In this document: one piece after another, positions 58,995-61,758 of the stretch
Numbering within the stretch: position 1 is the first letter of the stretch
Layout: each line of letters starts with the position of its first letter
NCBI RefSeq assembly: GCF_006937785.1
Contig: NZ_SJEE01000032.1
Coordinates: 1-61,758 of the forward strand
Source of the DNA: Pseudanabaena sp. UWO311
Lineage (GTDB): Bacteria; Cyanobacteriota; Cyanobacteriia; Pseudanabaenales; Pseudanabaenaceae
Direction: 5' to 3'
DNA length: 61,758 nucleotides
Notes under the pieces: generated by a model
Told to the model about the DNA's origin: nothing
The model's input: only the letters and a program-made list of their open reading frames with translations
Databases searched by the model: none
Made by a program: the position numbers and the translations under genes

Positions 58995-59969
58995 ATGAGA
59001 AAAAACAACTTAATTTCAGTAGTCGTCATCATTGGGCTGATTTTTGCAGCTAGCATTTGGTATGGGCGCAATAATGGCTTACTTCCAGTTGCCGCAGGTG
59101 ACGAAGCAGTCTTGTATGACGGACTTTTCAACACGATCTTAGGGATCGCCTTCGGATTTTTCCTCGTAGTTGAAGGCGTATTAATTTACTCGATCATCAA
59201 ATTTCGTCGCCGCAAAGGTGACGATACCGATGGCCCATCCGTTCATGAAAACTTAAGTCTTGAGATCGTATGGACAGCGATCCCTACAGTTATCGTGATG
59301 TGGGTAGCGATTTATAGCTTTGATGTCTATACCGCCATGCAAGGCAATCAAGATCTTAGCGGTATGGCACATGGAGGGATGCACCAGACAGTAGCCAAAG
59401 CCGACAGAGGTGGTATGCCTATGTCAAAAGCAACCCTCGCTTCTTCAAATAGCGACGGAGTATTAATGGCAGGTACTCTTCCTGCTGGTAGCGATGATGT
59501 TTTGGCGATCAATGTTAGCGCCATGCAATTTGCTTGGATTTTTAACTACACTGACGAAATTGCTACTGCTGAATTGCATGTTCCTGTTGGCAAAAAAATT
59601 CGCCTAAACATGAATGCCGTTGATGTCCTTCATGCCTTTTGGGTTCCCCAATTACGTATCAAACAGGACGTTATTCCTGGTCGCGAAACCTATCTAGAAT
59701 TTACCCCTCGCGTCGTCGGTGAATATCCAGTAGTCTGTGCCGAGCTATGTGGTTCTTATCATGGAGGTATGCGCACCACGATGGTAATTGACACTCCTGA
59801 AGACTATTCAAAATGGTTGAAAGAGCAGCAAGAAATTGCTAGTAACGATCCCGATGCGATCGTGGCAACTCGTCCAGCCTCTGTAACCCAGATGTCTGAG
59901 CAAGAATATCTCGCTGGCAAAGTCGCTCAAGCTGGTGGAGATATGCACATGATGCATATGAGTCATTAA
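58995..59969 (+). CDS. coxB: Cytochrome c oxidase subunit II
   Basis: 324 residues. Two N-terminal membrane spans (NLISVVVIIGLIFAASIWYG and ILGIAFGFFLVVEGVLIYSII), then a soluble cupredoxin domain with the CuA site: His in VDVLHAFWVP and CAELCGSYHGGM (two Cys, His, Met, and Glu backbone). It takes electrons from cytochrome c or plastocyanin and passes them to subunit I. A His/Met-rich tail (GGDMHMMHMSH) may bind copper. AGGAG lies 23 bases upstream, so the RBS assignment is not firm. Confidence 0.96.
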   Translation: MRKNNLISVVVIIGLIFAASIWYGRNNGLLPVAAGDEAVLYDGLFNTILGIAFGFFLVVEGVLIYSIIKFRRRKGDDTDGPSVHENLSLEIVWTAIPTVIVMWVAIYSFDVYTAMQGNQDLSGMAHGGMHQTVAKADRGGMPMSKATLASSNSDGVLMAGTLPAGSDDVLAINVSAMQFAWIFNYTDEIATAELHVPVGKKIRLNMNAVDVLHAFWVPQLRIKQDVIPGRETYLEFTPRVVGEYPVVCAELCGSYHGGMRTTMVIDTPEDYSKWLKEQQEIASNDPDAIVATRPASVTQMSEQEYLAGKVAQAGGDMHMMHMSH

Positions 59970-59979
59970 AGGCTGAATA

Positions 59980-60022
59980 CGAATTACGAATTACGAATTA
60001 CCAATTACGAATTACCAATTAC
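59980..60022. repeat. 7-bp tandem repeat between coxB and coxA
   Basis: Six units of CGAATTA or CCAATTA follow one another, ending 3 bases before the coxA start codon. Confidence 0.85.
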
Positions 60023-60025
60023 CCT

Positions 60026-61696
60026 ATGACCCAGACACTCATACCAACCCAAAGTTCGGGCGCGATGGGAGCTGAACCCCAAAAAACTCTTTGGTGGGAA
60101 TTTTTCACCTTTAGCGTCGATCATAAAATCATCGGGATTCAGTATCTCGTTACTTCGTTTGTTTTTTATCTAGTGGGTGGACTACTTGCATCAATAGTTC
60201 GTGCTGAACTCGCCACTCCAGACTCTGATTTAGTCGATCCCGCTTTTTACAATAGTCTCTTCACCATGCATGGCACAGTCATGATCTTTTTATGGATCGT
60301 ACCTGCTGTAACTGGAGGCTTTGGCAACTATCTGATCCCATTGATGATCGGAGCGCGGGACATGGCATTTCCTCGTTTGAATGCGATCGCATTTTGGATG
60401 ACTATTCCTGCGGGGATGCTGTTGATGAGTAGCTTCTTCTTTGGACCTGCTTCAACTGGTTGGACTGCCTATCCACCTCTAAGCATTTTGACAAATGAAC
60501 ATGTTGGACAGGTGATTTGGATCGGCAGCATTCTTTTAGTGGGAACTTCTTCGATTTTGGCAGCCGTGAATTTTATTGTCACGATCTGGTCAATGCGGAT
60601 GCCTGGAATGGATCTGTTTAGTATGCCCCTATTCTGCTGGGCGATGATGGCAACTTCATTGCTTGCCTTATTAGCTACGCCTGTATTAGCAGGAGCTATG
60701 GTTTTACTAGGTTTTGACCTATTGATTGGGACAAACTTTTTTAACCCGACTGGCGGCGGCGATCCAGTTGTTTACCAACACTTATTCTGGTTCTATTCAC
60801 ATCCCGCTGTTTATGTGATGATTTTACCCGTATTTGGGATCATCTCTGAAGTCCTTCCTCCACACAGCCGCAAGCCAATTTTTGGTTATAAGGCGATCGC
60901 CTATTCCAGCATGATGATTTGCTTTTTGGGCTTATTTGTCTGGGCGCACCATATGTTTACCAGCGGTACACCTGACTGGTTGCGCGTATTCTTTATGGTG
61001 GTCACATTGCTTGTGTCAGTCCCGACTGGGATTAAGGTATTTAGTTGGGTGGCTACGCTTTGGGGTGGCAAGTTGCGCTTAGAAAGTCCTTTACTATTTG
61101 CAATGGGGTTCATCTCCACATTCTTAATTGGTGGATTGAGCGGTGTGCTACTTGGTTCAGCTCCTCTTGACATTCACGTTCACGATACTTATTTCGTGGT
61201 AGCTCACTTCCACTACGTTCTTTTTGGCGGCAGTGTATTTGGTATTTATGCGGGACTATATCATTGGTTTCCTAAAATGACTGGTCGCATGTTGAACGAG
61301 TTTTGGGGCAAGGTTCACTTTGTCTTGACCTTCATCGGAATGCATCTAACCTTTGGTCCCATGCATATTCTTGGATTGCAAGGAATGCCTCGCCGAGTCG
61401 CCCAGTACGATCCTCAATTTGCACCGATTAATGTGATCTGCACGATTGGAGCATTTATTCTGGCGATTTCCACAGTTCCTTTTGTGATAAATGCTGTCTA
61501 CAGTTGGTTTAAGGGCGAACAAGCTCCTGACAATCCATGGAACGCTCTGACTATGGAATGGACAACCTCTTCGCCGCCAATTCCCCATAACTGGGGCGGT
61601 GAACCTGTCTTATTATCTGGTCCCTATGACTACGGCGAAGAATATAAAGAAGCTCGCAAAGAAGCGGCGATCGCTGCTTCACAAGCTGCAACTTAA
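60026..61696 (+). CDS. coxA: Cytochrome c oxidase subunit I
   Basis: 556 residues, twelve membrane spans. Heme and copper ligands: TMHGTVMIF (heme a His), YSHPAVYVMILP (CuB His and cross-linked Tyr), WAHHMFTSG (two CuB His), DTYFVVAHFHYV (heme a3 and heme a His). The usual Glu of HPEVY is replaced by Ala with YS before it, which defines the A2 subtype (Thermus caa3-like). It reduces oxygen to water and pumps protons. Subunit III is expected just beyond the window. Confidence 0.97.
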   Translation: MTQTLIPTQSSGAMGAEPQKTLWWEFFTFSVDHKIIGIQYLVTSFVFYLVGGLLASIVRAELATPDSDLVDPAFYNSLFTMHGTVMIFLWIVPAVTGGFGNYLIPLMIGARDMAFPRLNAIAFWMTIPAGMLLMSSFFFGPASTGWTAYPPLSILTNEHVGQVIWIGSILLVGTSSILAAVNFIVTIWSMRMPGMDLFSMPLFCWAMMATSLLALLATPVLAGAMVLLGFDLLIGTNFFNPTGGGDPVVYQHLFWFYSHPAVYVMILPVFGIISEVLPPHSRKPIFGYKAIAYSSMMICFLGLFVWAHHMFTSGTPDWLRVFFMVVTLLVSVPTGIKVFSWVATLWGGKLRLESPLLFAMGFISTFLIGGLSGVLLGSAPLDIHVHDTYFVVAHFHYVLFGGSVFGIYAGLYHWFPKMTGRMLNEFWGKVHFVLTFIGMHLTFGPMHILGLQGMPRRVAQYDPQFAPINVICTIGAFILAISTVPFVINAVYSWFKGEQAPDNPWNALTMEWTTSSPPIPHNWGGEPVLLSGPYDYGEEYKEARKEAAIAASQAAT

Positions 61697-61738
61697 ATCA
61701 AACTCTGTAAACAATGGGCTTAGGTGATTTCTCATTTA

Positions 61739-61758
61739 AAATTTACCCCACCCTAACC
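61739..61758. repeat. Start of a second copy of the 52838-52931 repeat
   Basis: AAATTTACCCCACCCTAACC matches the complement of 52910-52930 with two differences. Cut by the window end. Confidence 0.6.

Noticed and set aside
60026-61696. Missing Glu in HPEVY of subunit I as an inactivating change
   Set aside because: The YSHPAVY form is the normal A2-type arrangement known from Thermus-like and cyanobacterial oxidases.
1-61758. High density of GCGATCGC as a special local feature
   Set aside because: HIP1 octamers are spread genome-wide in many cyanobacteria; here they only help identify the lineage.

Overview
The window looks like chromosomal DNA of a gas-vacuolate, probably filamentous cyanobacterium; a Pseudanabaena-like organism is my best guess. 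Seen directly: the HIP1-type octamer GCGATCGC and its core recur throughout both genes and spacers, base composition is moderately AT-rich, there is a gas vesicle cluster, and many genes belong to families typical of cyanobacteria (DUF3285, DUF1830, DUF928, Uma2/DUF820, DevBCA exporter). The genus is inference. I found no rRNA, tRNA or CRISPR array by eye.

Layout. 1-6 kb is an eroded accessory zone: a helicase-nuclease lacking its C-terminal motifs, a short HicB-like protein, a type I restriction HsdR remnant, two Uma2 proteins and orphan genes. 6-10 kb holds a TetR repressor divergent from a DevB-DevC-DevA type ABC exporter with a clear operator candidate, then a small LuxR-type regulator. 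10-19 kb is mostly housekeeping: bolA, xth, ferredoxin, nusB, acetyltransferases, a MAPEG protein, a broken MazF/PemK toxin-antitoxin pair, and an ECF sigma factor/cupin anti-sigma pair divergent from a ferritin-like protein. 18.7-22.6 kb has an MFS transporter and the gas vesicle genes gvpA-gvpC-gvpN-gvpJ, with an unusually long GvpC. 23-33 kb: ybeY, dgkA, a large RND pump, pdxJ, an aluminium-resistance/methionine gamma-lyase-like gene and a response regulator-EAL phosphodiesterase. 33-46 kb: solute-binding lipoprotein, an ISKra4-like transposase remnant, MerR/GyrI regulator, O-antigen ligase-TPR protein, GAF protein, pdhA, pentapeptide membrane protein, NAD kinase and an SPFH protein. 46-54 kb: phosphohexomutase, DUF1830, a degenerate histidine-kinase ATPase, ABC exporter, SIMPL protein. 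54.4-57.4 kb is a small accessory island with an HTH-NACHT ATPase gene interrupted by one in-frame amber codon and bounded by inverted copies of a 65-bp palindromic element. The end carries coxB-coxA of an A2-type cytochrome c oxidase.

The most striking structure is between the genes. At least 19 near-perfect hairpins with arms of roughly 10-27 bp share a GC-N3-GC tip but have unrelated arms. Several lie between divergent genes, where they cannot be terminators of either gene, and some include the stop codon of a gene within one arm. A second, about 105-bp element consists of three consecutive hairpins and recurs in four full copies plus partial ones, with compensatory changes in the stems. 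A third family has acagcaa/ttgctgt-type ends around a variable hairpin. A fourth consists of palindromes of about 65 bp with 15-16 bp arms near the NACHT gene. Together these suggest an active or recently active palindrome-generating or small-repeat system whose machinery is not in this window.
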